Assembly: GCA_050297535.1 (NCBI GenBank)
Contig: JBNKSV010000013.1
Coordinates: 1-54,713, forward strand
DNA: 54,713 bases
Source: JAAGZL01 sp050297535
GTDB taxonomy: Bacteria > Pseudomonadota > Gammaproteobacteria > Chromatiales > Chromatiaceae
Direction: 5' to 3'
In this document: piece after piece, positions 34,673 to 43,018 of the stretch
Layout of the letters: each line of letters begins with the position of its first letter
How positions within the stretch are numbered: the first letter of the stretch is position 1
Notes under the pieces: model-generated
Told to the model about the DNA's origin: nothing
Seen by the model: only the letters and a program-made list of their open reading frames with translations
Databases searched by the model: none
Program-made: the position numbers and the translations under genes

Positions 34673-34686
34673 CTGACGTAGATCAA
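34673..34686 (+). promoter_or_regulatory. Candidate FNR/Anr box upstream of the hemerythrin gene
   Basis: CTGAC-GTAG-ATCAA compares with TTGAT-N4-ATCAA: the second half-site is perfect and the first keeps TGA. Control of an oxygen-binding protein by an oxygen sensor would make sense, but a single imperfect site is weak evidence. Confidence 0.3.
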
Positions 34687-34798
34687 CCCTTCATGGAATT
34701 AATCTGTGAATAATCAAAAATGCTGGGCTACGAGCTGGCCTGAGGTGTATGGCCGAAGTAATTCAAGTTAACTTACTTTTACTTTAGGTGTAAGCGCT

Positions 34799-35254
34799 AT
34801 GGGGAAATTTATCGAGTGGTCCGATAGTCTTAGTGTTGGTATAGAAGCACTTGATAATCAGCACAAGAACTTGGTCGAAATGGTCAACAGGATGCACGAT
34901 GCAATCCATGAGCGGCACGGCAGTGAGGCGGTGCAAGGTATTCTTGCGGAGTTGACCAACTACACCGTTGTTCACTTCTCAACAGAAGAGGCTCTGATGC
35001 AGATTCTGGATTATCCATCCTATGAAGAGCATGCTCAGATCCACAAGGAACTGGTTGATCAGGTCCTTTATCTGCAGGAGAAGGTTGCCTCCGGCAAAAC
35101 GGCAGTGAGCTTTGAACTGTTGCACTTCCTTAAGACCTGGCTGACCAAACATATCCTGCAAGAGGATATGGAGTACAGCGACCATTTCATCATGGCGGGT
35201 ATGAACAGGAAGTCCAAAAAATCATCCTGGCTGGGCCGTCTCTTCGGAGGATGA
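34799..35254 (+). CDS. Bacteriohemerythrin
   Basis: A 151-residue four-helix protein. The di-iron ligands are spread as expected: His in IEALDNQHKNL, VVHFSTEEALM (His and Glu), HAQIHKEL and FLKTWLTKHILQEDMEY (His, His, Asp). It binds oxygen reversibly in the cytoplasm and may deliver oxygen to enzymes or sense it. The basic C-terminal tail (RKSKKSSWLGRLFGG) is outside the core domain. It sits between greB and trpD, convergent with the trp genes. Confidence 0.93.
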   Translation: MGKFIEWSDSLSVGIEALDNQHKNLVEMVNRMHDAIHERHGSEAVQGILAELTNYTVVHFSTEEALMQILDYPSYEEHAQIHKELVDQVLYLQEKVASGKTAVSFELLHFLKTWLTKHILQEDMEYSDHFIMAGMNRKSKKSSWLGRLFGG

Positions 35255-35309
35255 TCGGGCCTTGTGCCTCAAGAGAGGTACAGTATTTAGGTCATTCCGT
35301 CTTGAGTCT

Positions 35310-35350
35310 ACACTGCCACCTTTAACCATAGGTGGCAGTGTGTTTGTATT
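35310..35350. terminator. Hairpin terminator between hemerythrin and trpD
   Basis: A 12-bp stem ACACTGCCACCT/AGGTGGCAGTGT (35310-35321 with 35330-35341), 8-base loop, then GTTTGTATT on the plus strand. It lies between convergent genes and may serve the plus-strand transcript best, since the minus side has no T run. Confidence 0.65.
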
Positions 35351-35361
35351 CCTGATATCCC

Positions 35362-36384
35362 TTAATCTAGGCTTTGAGTGAGGATTGCCAACCTGTCCAG
35401 GCGGTTGCGCGCCTCTCCGCTGGATATGGCGATATCCGCCTTCTCCATGCCATCGGCCAGGCTTGTGGCCAGACCTGCGGTATAGATAGCAGCCCCGGCG
35501 TTGAGCTGTACTATGTCACGGGCCGGGCCAGCATGATCGTCCAGTACCGAGCGGATCATATTCAGGCTGGCGTTGGCATCTGCTACCTTCAGCGCTTCAA
35601 TCGGGGTACGGGTGAAACCGAAGGTCTCGGGCTGGATGCTGAAGCGCCGAACCTGTCCGTCTTTCAGCTCTGCCACCTCGGTCTTGTCTCCGATGCTGAT
35701 TTCGTCAAGACCGTCTTTGGAATGAACAACCATGACATGGCGGCTGCCGAGCCGTTGCAGCACGCTGGCCAGAGGTTCCAGCAGCCCTTCAGAGAAGACG
35801 CCCAATAGTTGATTGGGCACACCGGCCGGGTTGGTGAGCGGCCCCAGGATGTTGAATATGGTGCGCACCCCCATCTCCCGGCGCGGGCCTATGGCATGCT
35901 TCATGGCGCTGTGGTGTCCGGGGGCGAACATGAAGCCTACGCCCACTTCGCGCACGCAACGTTCTACCTGTTGTGGGGTAAGATCAAGTCGCACGCCCGC
36001 GGCCTCCAGGGCGTCAGCCGCGCCGGATTTGCTGGATACCGAGCGGTTGCCATGTTTGGCAACGTTGCATCCGGCCGCTGCCGCCACGAACATGGAGGCG
36101 GTAGAGACGTTGAAGGTGCCGGAGGAGTCGCCGCCGGTACCGACGATATCCACGGTATGCTCCAGACCGCTGATATCGACACCACTGGCCAGTTCTCGCA
36201 TGACGCTTGCTGCGGCCGCTATCTCCGTTACGCTCTCGCCCTTCATGTGCAGACCGATCAGAAAGCTGCCGATCTGGGCCGGGGTGGCTCCGCCGGTCAT
36301 GATGGTGCGCATGACCTGGGTCATTTCGTCTTGGTTTAGATCATGGTGCTCGATTACGCGAGCTATAGCCTGTTGTATCTCCAT
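35362..36384 (-). CDS. trpD: Anthranilate phosphoribosyltransferase
   Basis: 340 residues. GTGGDSSGTFNVSTASMFVAAAAG is the PRPP-binding region (quoted here in part: GTGGDSSGTFNVST) and KHGNRSVSSKSGAADALEA the anthranilate/PRPP site. NPAGVPNQLLGVF and HSKDGLDEIS confirm TrpD. It joins anthranilate to PRPP. It lies 19 bases after trpG in the trpE-trpG-trpD operon. Confidence 0.97.
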   Translation of the reverse strand: MEIQQAIARVIEHHDLNQDEMTQVMRTIMTGGATPAQIGSFLIGLHMKGESVTEIAAAASVMRELASGVDISGLEHTVDIVGTGGDSSGTFNVSTASMFVAAAAGCNVAKHGNRSVSSKSGAADALEAAGVRLDLTPQQVERCVREVGVGFMFAPGHHSAMKHAIGPRREMGVRTIFNILGPLTNPAGVPNQLLGVFSEGLLEPLASVLQRLGSRHVMVVHSKDGLDEISIGDKTEVAELKDGQVRRFSIQPETFGFTRTPIEALKVADANASLNMIRSVLDDHAGPARDIVQLNAGAAIYTAGLATSLADGMEKADIAISSGEARNRLDRLAILTQSLD

Positions 36385-36403
36385 AACCGTCTCACTTATG
36401 GTT

Positions 36404-36985
36404 TTAGTTGCCTGCGATGAAGTTCTTCAGCATGTCGTGGCCATGTTGCGTAAGTATAGATTCCGGATGGAACTGTACCCCCTGCACATCTAACTCCCGG
36501 TGCCTTACACCCATGATCTCGTCGATAGAGCCGTCTTCATTGCAGGTCCAGGCGGTGATCTCCAGGCAGTCTGGCAGACTGGCGCGTTCGATCACCAGGG
36601 AGTGATATCTGGTGGCCGTCAGTGGGTTGGACAGCCCCTTGAATACCCCCTGGTCAGAGTGATGGATAGGTGAGGTCTTACCATGCATCACCTCGCGTGC
36701 ATGCACGATCTTGCCACCGAAGGCCTGGTCGATGGATTGGTGTCCCAGACAGACCCCCAGAATAGGGATCCGTCCGGCAAAGGTCTTGATTGCGGCCACC
36801 GATATACCGGCCTGTTCCGGGGTGCATGGTCCGGGGGAGATGACGATGCGATCAGGATTTAGTGCATCGATCTCATCTAGCTGGATCTCATCATTACGGT
36901 ATACCCGCACATCCTCGCCCAACTCTCCCAGGTACTGCACCAGGTTGTAGGTGAAGGAGTCGTAGTTATCTATCATCAGTAACAT
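36404..36985 (-). CDS. trpG: Anthranilate synthase component II (glutamine amidotransferase)
   Basis: 193 residues from the ATG at 36985, which has GAGGAG upstream; the longer frame overlaps trpE without support. MLLMIDNYDSFTYNLVQYL is the usual start. The class I amidotransferase triad is Cys in GVCLGHQ and His/Glu in QFHPESI. It supplies ammonia to TrpE. Close relatives (PabA) look the same, but placement directly after trpE, one base apart, points to tryptophan synthesis; it may serve folate synthesis too. Confidence 0.95.
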   Translation of the reverse strand: MLLMIDNYDSFTYNLVQYLGELGEDVRVYRNDEIQLDEIDALNPDRIVISPGPCTPEQAGISVAAIKTFAGRIPILGVCLGHQSIDQAFGGKIVHAREVMHGKTSPIHHSDQGVFKGLSNPLTATRYHSLVIERASLPDCLEITAWTCNEDGSIDEIMGVRHRELDVQGVQFHPESILTQHGHDMLKNFIAGN

Positions 36986-36986
36986 G

Positions 36987-38474
36987 TCAGTTCTCCTCAC
37001 CCTGATCCAGTCCGGCCTCGGCGAGCGCCACGGCGCGGAATACTGCACGACCCTTGTTCATGGTCTCTTTCCATTCCAGACGCGGTATGGAGTCTGCGAC
37101 GATCCCGGCCCCGGCCTGGATATGCAGGGTGCCGTCTTTGATTACGGCGGTGCGGATGGCGATGGCGGTATCCATGTTGCCATTCCAGGAGAGATAACCC
37201 ACGGCCCCGGAGTAGACCCCACGCTTGACCGGTTCCAGTTCGTCGATGATCTCCATGGCGCGAATCTTGGGGGCGCCGCTCACGGTGCCGGCCGGGAAGG
37301 TGGCGCGCAATACGTCGATGGCGGACATGCCTGCTTTGAGCTGTCCGGTCACGTTGGAGACGATGTGCATAACATGGGAGTAGCGCTCCACGATCATCTT
37401 GTCGGTGAGCTTTACGCTACCGACCTCGGCCACGCGCCCGGTGTCGTTGCGCCCTAGGTCGATCAACATCAGGTGCTCGGCGATCTCCTTGGGATCGGCC
37501 AACATATCCTGTTCCAGGGACTTGTCCTCTTCCTCGCTGTGTCCGCGGCGTCTGGTCCCGGCGATGGGTCGCACCGTCACTTCGCCATCCTCCAGGCGGG
37601 TGAGGATCTCCGGTGATGACCCCACCACATGAAAATCACCCAGATGCATGAAGTACATATAGGGCGAAGGATTCAGGCCGCGCAGGGCGCGATACAGATT
37701 CAGAGGCGGGGCTTGGAACGGGATGGAGAGGCGCTGGGATATCACCACCTGCATGCAATCGCCCTCCAGCACGTACTCCTTGATGCGTTCCACCGCATGT
37801 TTGTAGCCGTCTTCGGTAAAGCCGGATACGAAGTCTGTCTCCTGGATATGACGGGGTTTGCTGTCGACAGGACGTGGCGCCGCGCCACGCATCTTTGCTA
37901 TCAGTTCCTGAATCCTGATCTCGGCCGATTCCAGACTGCCACCCTGGGTGGGGTCGGCATGCACGATCACGTACATGGAGCCGCTCAGGTTGTCGAACAC
38001 CACCACCTCGTCCGAGACCATGAGCATGATATCAGGGGTGTTGATGTGATCAGGATTCGGACAGTCTGCTAACCTGGGCTCTATGTAACGTATGGTGTCG
38101 TAGCCGAAATAGCCGACCAGGCCGCCGGTGAAGCGTGGCAGGTTTGCATCTTCCGCCACCCGATAGCGGGTCTGAAACTGTTCGATGAATTCCAGGGGGT
38201 CTTTTGTTTCAAGCTCTTCAGCAACCTTGCCCCGGTCTTCGACGATTATCTGGCGGCCATACACCTTTAACAGGGTGCGGCATGGCAGGCCGATGATGGA
38301 GTAACGACCCCATTTCTCGCCGCCATGTACAGATTCGAACAGATAGGAATAGGGTCCGTCGGCCAGTTTCAGATACACACTCAAGGGTGTATCCAGGTCC
38401 GCCAGGACCTCGCGCATTACGGGGATTCTGTTGTAGCCCTGTTTAGCCAGGGCCGCGAATTGTTCGGGGTTCAT
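36987..38474 (-). CDS. trpE: Anthranilate synthase component I
   Basis: 495 residues from the ATG at 38474 (GGAG upstream); family alignment begins at MNPEQFAAL. The N-terminal feedback site has SYLFESVHGGEKWGRYS, the tryptophan-binding region. The catalytic half shows RPIAGTRRRGHSEEED, LIDLGRNDTGRVAEVG and TFPAGTVSGAPKIRAME. It makes anthranilate from chorismate and ammonia. A leader peptide with tandem Trp codons lies upstream, indicating attenuation control. Confidence 0.97.
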   Translation of the reverse strand: MNPEQFAALAKQGYNRIPVMREVLADLDTPLSVYLKLADGPYSYLFESVHGGEKWGRYSIIGLPCRTLLKVYGRQIIVEDRGKVAEELETKDPLEFIEQFQTRYRVAEDANLPRFTGGLVGYFGYDTIRYIEPRLADCPNPDHINTPDIMLMVSDEVVVFDNLSGSMYVIVHADPTQGGSLESAEIRIQELIAKMRGAAPRPVDSKPRHIQETDFVSGFTEDGYKHAVERIKEYVLEGDCMQVVISQRLSIPFQAPPLNLYRALRGLNPSPYMYFMHLGDFHVVGSSPEILTRLEDGEVTVRPIAGTRRRGHSEEEDKSLEQDMLADPKEIAEHLMLIDLGRNDTGRVAEVGSVKLTDKMIVERYSHVMHIVSNVTGQLKAGMSAIDVLRATFPAGTVSGAPKIRAMEIIDELEPVKRGVYSGAVGYLSWNGNMDTAIAIRTAVIKDGTLHIQAGAGIVADSIPRLEWKETMNKGRAVFRAVALAEAGLDQGEEN

Positions 38475-38486
38475 CTCTTTCTCCAC

Positions 38487-38548
38487 AAAAATGTTACAGA
38501 CAGGGGTGGTGCGCACGCTGGTCTCACCAGCGCCATCGCGTGCCTGTC
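38487..38548 (-). promoter_or_regulatory. trp attenuator-like RNA structures
   Basis: In the trpE leader, CGCTGGT and ACCAGCG (38516-38522 with 38526-38532) form a 7-bp hairpin overlapping the leader Trp codons. GCACGC/GCGTGC (38513-38518 with 38538-38543) is a mutually exclusive pairing, and GACAGG/CCTGTC (38499-38504 with 38543-38548) an outer one. A short U run corresponds to 38487-38491. The U run is short, so the end point could be translational rather than transcriptional. Confidence 0.5.
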
Positions 38549-38580
38549 ATAAACGATTCATTGTGGTGGTCGAGATTCAT
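38524..38580 (-). CDS. trpL: trp operon leader peptide
   Basis: An 18-codon frame reads MNLDHHNESFMTGTRWRW and stops with TGA; two of the last three residues are Trp. This is the hallmark of ribosome-mediated attenuation. It ends 49 bases before the trpE start and overlaps the attenuator hairpins. No good Shine-Dalgarno sequence precedes the ATG, which lowers certainty. Its position, strand and content fit TrpL well. Confidence 0.75.
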   Translation of the reverse strand: MNLDHHNESFMTGTRWRW

Positions 38581-38694
38581 GTGTTGGTAATCTGTTATTG
38601 GTTGCTAGCATACATATAAAGCAGGTTGAAACTTACCCGTCTATGGTTGCCATTGTCAAGGGGTTCATTGCCACATATATCTTACGGCATGGTC

Positions 38695-39756
38695 TCATTC
38701 TAATAAATTGTCGGGGAGTGCTTCGCCGCAATGCGGGCACACATGGTGGTGCCCCTGGGCGGTTTGTTTGTGTTTCGGTATGGAAGGTTTTGCATATTCG
38801 TATCCTACATCCCTTATTGCCTGTTTCTCCCAGGCCATCTCAAAGCCCTTGGCTACCTCAAGTTCCTTTTGTGTTTGGTTGCGCAACTCATTGGAGTCCT
38901 CTTTCGATAGATCCAGCTCCGTCCTAATCCTTTCCAGGTCATTGGCTTCTTCTTCAGTGATGTCGCCGTCTTCCATGGCCTTCTTTACGGATAGGCGGAA
39001 CTCCTGCTGACGACGGCGCAACATCTCGGAAAAGCTGGATGCTAGGATGCCGGAGGGCAGGGCGACCATGCCGATGCCGATTACCATAACCAGTGCGCCG
39101 AAGAATTTCCCCAGAGGGGTTATGGGCGTGACATCGCCATATCCGACCGTGGTCAGGGTGGACAGGGCCCACCACATAGAGTCTGGGATAGAGCCGAAGG
39201 CCTCTGGTTGGATGTGGCCCTCAACCAGATGTATGCCGCAAGAGACTATGATCAATATCATCATCAGGATGGTGAAGGCGGCGCTAAACGCCTTGCGTTC
39301 TTGATGTAGTACTCGCAGCAGGGTGTTGATTGCTGATGAGTAGCGTGTGAGCTTTAAGATTCGCAGCATACGCAATACCCGGAGGAAGCGCAGGTCCATT
39401 CCCGGAATAAGCATCTGCATATAGAAAGGCGCTATGGCAGCTAGATCAATCATCGCCATGGGTGATCCCATGAATTTGAGTCGGGTTGTGGTATGAGATC
39501 TTACCATGCGGTCGGGGCTTTCCACGCTGCTCCAAACCCGTAATAGATATTCAACGGAAAAGATGATTACCGAAATAAGCTCAAACAGATAGAAATATGA
39601 TTTGTAGGCAAGGTGTACCGAAGGGACAGACTCGATAATGATCGCAATCACATTGGCGCCGACCAGGAAGAACAGGGCAAAGTCCACAATGCGGCTTGTG
39701 CGGTCACCTTCGCTGGCTATCTCTAGTATCTCCCAGGTGCGTCTGCGAATGCTCAT
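38695..39756 (-). CDS. Voltage-gated potassium channel family protein
   Basis: 353 residues with six membrane segments. The S4 voltage-sensor-like helix has regularly spaced arginines (RFLRVLRMLRILKLTRYS), and the pore has the potassium filter TVGYGD in TLTTVGYGDVTP. After S6 there is a charged cytosolic coiled region (about 250-310) and a terminal CPHCGEALPDN that looks like half a zinc ribbon. It probably carries potassium across the inner membrane. The ATG has GGAGTG upstream. It stands between trpE and rpe on the same strand. Confidence 0.92.
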   Translation of the reverse strand: MSIRRRTWEILEIASEGDRTSRIVDFALFFLVGANVIAIIIESVPSVHLAYKSYFYLFELISVIIFSVEYLLRVWSSVESPDRMVRSHTTTRLKFMGSPMAMIDLAAIAPFYMQMLIPGMDLRFLRVLRMLRILKLTRYSSAINTLLRVLHQERKAFSAAFTILMMILIIVSCGIHLVEGHIQPEAFGSIPDSMWWALSTLTTVGYGDVTPITPLGKFFGALVMVIGIGMVALPSGILASSFSEMLRRRQQEFRLSVKKAMEDGDITEEEANDLERIRTELDLSKEDSNELRNQTQKELEVAKGFEMAWEKQAIRDVGYEYAKPSIPKHKQTAQGHHHVCPHCGEALPDNLLE

Positions 39757-39812
39757 ATGTCACTCCGTTTTTATTTTTTTACATCTATTCGCTGCTTGGC
39801 GGCAGGATGGGA

Positions 39813-40493
39813 TTATCCAAGCTGTTTGCGCATCTCCGCAATGATGCTGTTGTAGTGGTTGGGATCTGACTCTTTCCCTAAGCCGAATATCCCGGAGCCA
39901 GCTACGAAGGTGTCGGCGCCGACGGCGGCTATTTCTGCAATGTTGTCGGCCTTTACTCCACCATCAATTTCCAGGCGGATATCCAATCCGGACGCGTCGA
40001 TCAGCTGGCGAATTGCGCGTATCTTGTCCAAGGCGGACGGTATGAAGCTCTGGCCACCAAAGCCCGGATTGACCGACATCACCAGGATCATATCCACCTT
40101 GTCCAGCACATAGTCTAGGCAGGAAAGGGGGGTTGCCGGATTTAATACCAGGCCGGCCTTGCAACCGCTGTCATGTATGAGTTGCAGGGAGCGGTCTACG
40201 TGCCTGCTCGCCTCCGGGTGGAAGGTGATGTACGTAGCCCCGGCCTGGGCGAAGTCAGGGATGATGCGATCCACCGGCTCCACCATCAGGTGTACATCTA
40301 TGGGAGCGGTGACACCGTGTTTGCGCAGCGCCTCGCACACCAGGGGGCCGATGGTCAGGTTGGGGACATAGTGGTTGTCCATGACATCGAAGTGCACCAT
40401 GTCTGCGCCGGAGGCCAGTACGTTGTCTACCTCTTCACCCAGGCGGGCAAAGTTGGCCGAGAGAATTGAAGGTGCGAGCAAATATTCAGGCAT
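39813..40493 (-). CDS. rpe: Ribulose-phosphate 3-epimerase
   Basis: A 226-residue TIM barrel. LAPSILSANFARLGEEV opens it; metal and catalytic residues lie in MVHFDVMDNHYVPNLTIG, DVHLMVEPVD, MSVNPGFGGQSFI and EIDGGVKADNI. It interconverts ribulose-5-phosphate and xylulose-5-phosphate in the pentose phosphate pathway (and Calvin cycle, if present). rpe near trp genes is common in this class. Confidence 0.97.
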   Translation of the reverse strand: MPEYLLAPSILSANFARLGEEVDNVLASGADMVHFDVMDNHYVPNLTIGPLVCEALRKHGVTAPIDVHLMVEPVDRIIPDFAQAGATYITFHPEASRHVDRSLQLIHDSGCKAGLVLNPATPLSCLDYVLDKVDMILVMSVNPGFGGQSFIPSALDKIRAIRQLIDASGLDIRLEIDGGVKADNIAEIAAVGADTFVAGSGIFGLGKESDPNHYNSIIAEMRKQLG

Positions 40494-40677
40494 ATATCTG
40501 TCCCGTATTGATTGGTTTGCGTAACTTTAACCCGGATGCTTCATGAAGGGAACGAAGATCAGGGGAAATATGGCTGCCAATATTGGCCTCTTTTCATCAG
40601 TCTCTGTACTTTTTGTTTAAAACAGCCGTGCAGGTCATATAATCTGATAGGTAATCTTGTAGATAGGGGGCGATAAA

Positions 40678-41514
40678 ATGTGGAGATGGATAATGTTGCT
40701 GTTTTCACTTTCTGTGATCTGCGCTGGTACGCTGGCGTCTGATCAGTTGCGGGAGCAGAAAAACGCCCTGGATATCAAGGAGAGTTTGGACGAGGGCAAG
40801 GCCATTACCCTCAAGGCTGGCGATCAGGAATTTCTGGCTATTCACGAAGAACCCGCAAGAGGAGAGGTGCGGGGTGCGGCAATCCTGCTGCATGGTATGG
40901 GCGGGGATCCTGCTTGGTCGGTGGTAGTGCAGCCACTGCGTACAGGACTAACAAAATATGGTTGGGAGACCCTGTCTCTACAGATGCCGGTGGCGCCGAG
41001 TGGGGCGGAGGCATGGGCTTATGACGCCCTGATCCCTGAGGCAGCTCCACGCATAAGCGCGGCCATTGAATTTTTACGGCAGCGCAAGATAAAGAAGATC
41101 GTAATCATAGGCCATTCCATGGGGGCGCGTATGGGGTTGGAGGCGGTTGCCGCTGGTGTCCCTAAAGAGGTGATCGCCTTTGTGGCGATTGGTGCGCCGA
41201 CAAACAAAAATGAAACCGAGGCCGGTGTCTTGGGTGCGATCGGCAAGATCAAGCTGCCAATCTTTGATCTCTATGGGAGTCGGGATTTGCCCAACGTTTT
41301 GGGTAGCGCGGATGCCCGCCTCAGGGCGGCCCGTCAGGCTGAGAATAGCAATTATACCCAGGTAAAGATTCCTGGCGCGGATCATTTTTTCCTCGGATTG
41401 GAGGATGGTCTGCTGGACCGGGTGGGTTCTTGGATCAGCAAACAGGCGGCCGAGAGTAAAGATTCATCCGAAGAAGAGTCGAAAGAGGGCGAGCAGCAGC
41501 AAAAGAATGAGTGA
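40678..41514 (+). CDS. DUF3530 family alpha/beta-hydrolase-like exported protein
   Basis: 278 residues. A signal peptide (about 1-20) is followed by an alpha/beta-hydrolase fold: ILLHGMGGDPAW oxyanion region, a nucleophile elbow GHSMGAR and a late GADHFFLG that holds the probable catalytic His. DUF3530 proteins are common in Gammaproteobacteria and uncharacterised; esterase activity is inferred only. The C-terminal tail is highly acidic and Ser/Gln-rich. The ATG follows TAGGGGGCGATAAA. It is convergent with the fructosamine kinase gene. Confidence 0.85.
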   Translation: MWRWIMLLFSLSVICAGTLASDQLREQKNALDIKESLDEGKAITLKAGDQEFLAIHEEPARGEVRGAAILLHGMGGDPAWSVVVQPLRTGLTKYGWETLSLQMPVAPSGAEAWAYDALIPEAAPRISAAIEFLRQRKIKKIVIIGHSMGARMGLEAVAAGVPKEVIAFVAIGAPTNKNETEAGVLGAIGKIKLPIFDLYGSRDLPNVLGSADARLRAARQAENSNYTQVKIPGADHFFLGLEDGLLDRVGSWISKQAAESKDSSEEESKEGEQQQKNE

Positions 41515-41518
41515 TTGT

Positions 41519-42397
41519 TTATGCCCTGAGTTCTGCCAACAGATGGTCTATCATCCCCTGGGCCTGTCCGGCATAGCCTCCGCCGAAAATATTGAGATGG
41601 TTTAGGATGTGGTAGAGATTGTATAGGGTCTTGCGGACGGCATAACCATTATCAAGTGGCCAGATTTCGCTATAGGCAGAGTAGAAGCTGGAACCGAAGC
41701 CGCCGAACAGTTCGGTCATGGCGATGTCAGTCTCGCGGTCCCCGTAGTAGACCGCCGGGTCGAAGATGACCGGAGCGCGGGAGCTGTCGAAGGCTATGTT
41801 TCCACCCCACAGGTCTCCATGTAGCAGTGATGGTTGCGGTTGGTGTCCGAGCAGTTGCGGCAAGAGCCCCAAAAGCTCTGCGCCAGTGTCCTGAAGCCGT
41901 CCACAATGTCCGAGTTGGGCTGCCAACTTGAGTTGATAGCCTAGCCGCTGTTTTCGCCAAAATTCTATCCAGTCGGTGGCCAGGTCGTTCGGTTGATGGG
42001 TGGGGCCGATATTACTATCCCGGTACCAGCCAAATCCGCCGCCAATCGTTTGGTGCAGTTGCGCGAGCTGTCTTCCCGCGAGTGCCCAATCACCATTGTT
42101 GGTCAGCTTGATATATTCCAGCACCAGATAAGAACTGTCGCCTGAAACGCCATAGCAGATCGGCCTGGGGACCCCGATGGTGTCTGTCTTGGCAATCTCT
42201 TCCAGGCCTGCGGCTTCGGCCTCAAACATCGCAAGCAGAGAGGCGCTGTTTATCTTTACAAAGTAGGTTTGGTCTTTGGCGCTCAGGCAATAGGCCTGAT
42301 TGACACAACCTCCGCCTATACCTGTTGGTGATGTAGGTGAAAATTGGTTGCCGGTGCTTTGGCGAATCTGGTCAGTGATGTAGTTCCAGACGCTCAT
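41519..42397 (-). CDS. Fructosamine kinase family protein
   Basis: 292 residues from the ATG at 42397, inside the 3' end of the HNH gene (26-base overlap). It has the aminoglycoside-phosphotransferase-like fold: GGCVNQAYCL in the glycine-rich loop, YFVKIN with the ATP-binding Lys, LLHGDLWGGN catalytic loop and FDPAVYYGDRETDIAM metal site. Members phosphorylate glycated amino groups so that the Amadori product breaks down (protein deglycation). The frame upstream of 42397 lies in the HNH gene and is not family sequence. Confidence 0.93.
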   Translation of the reverse strand: MSVWNYITDQIRQSTGNQFSPTSPTGIGGGCVNQAYCLSAKDQTYFVKINSASLLAMFEAEAAGLEEIAKTDTIGVPRPICYGVSGDSSYLVLEYIKLTNNGDWALAGRQLAQLHQTIGGGFGWYRDSNIGPTHQPNDLATDWIEFWRKQRLGYQLKLAAQLGHCGRLQDTGAELLGLLPQLLGHQPQPSLLHGDLWGGNIAFDSSRAPVIFDPAVYYGDRETDIAMTELFGGFGSSFYSAYSEIWPLDNGYAVRKTLYNLYHILNHLNIFGGGYAGQAQGMIDHLLAELRA

Positions 42398-42971
42398 GCA
42401 GGGGGCTGGTGCGAGGGAAGTGGGCGCGCAGGAACTCCATCTGATCTGCAAGTACGTTTCTACCCTGCAGATAGATGTACTCGGCATGGGTGGGGGTGAA
42501 CGGGATCGCCAGAAGTTCCATCCCGGCCTGTTCCGGAGTCAGTCCCGCCTTGTGATTGTTGCAGCGCACACAGGCGGTGACCACGTTGTTCCAGGTGTCT
42601 GGGCCGCCCTGGCTCAGGGGGCGAACGTGATCGCGGGATAGTTGCCCGCGGGGAAAGATGGAACCGCAGTAGAGACAGATATGGCCATCGCGTTGGAAAA
42701 GGGCATGGTTGTTTAACGGCGGGATGTATCTTTCACGGGCCTTGGCCAGGCCCTGGTTGTTGCCGTGAGTGGCGATGATGGTGTTGACTTCGATCGAACT
42801 GCGGCGCCGGGTGCTGGCGTTTATCCCTCCATTAATGCGAAACAGTACCCTGCCACAGCTATAGGCAATCTGATCGAGAAAATACAGACGCACCGCGCTC
42901 CGGTAGTCGATCCATCCCAGAGGCATTCCGGCAACATCGGTGCGCAGGATCTGTTGTTGTAGATCTGCCAT
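42372..42971 (-). CDS. HNH endonuclease
   Basis: 199 residues. The central module has CLYCG and CVRCNNHKAG as a zinc-binding four-cysteine frame around SRDHVRPLSQGGPDTWNN, the H-N-H active site. The flanking regions are conserved-looking but without named domains. HNH nucleases of this size occur widely on proteobacterial chromosomes as single genes of unknown role. I see no restriction or toxin partner here. It overlaps the fructosamine kinase start and is divergent from priA. Confidence 0.87.
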   Translation of the reverse strand: MADLQQQILRTDVAGMPLGWIDYRSAVRLYFLDQIAYSCGRVLFRINGGINASTRRRSSIEVNTIIATHGNNQGLAKARERYIPPLNNHALFQRDGHICLYCGSIFPRGQLSRDHVRPLSQGGPDTWNNVVTACVRCNNHKAGLTPEQAGMELLAIPFTPTHAEYIYLQGRNVLADQMEFLRAHFPRTSPLHERLELHH

Positions 42972-43018
42972 GCTACCTAAATTCTCCGTATAACCTACGA
43001 TGTCGGCTTCCTGCCTTG

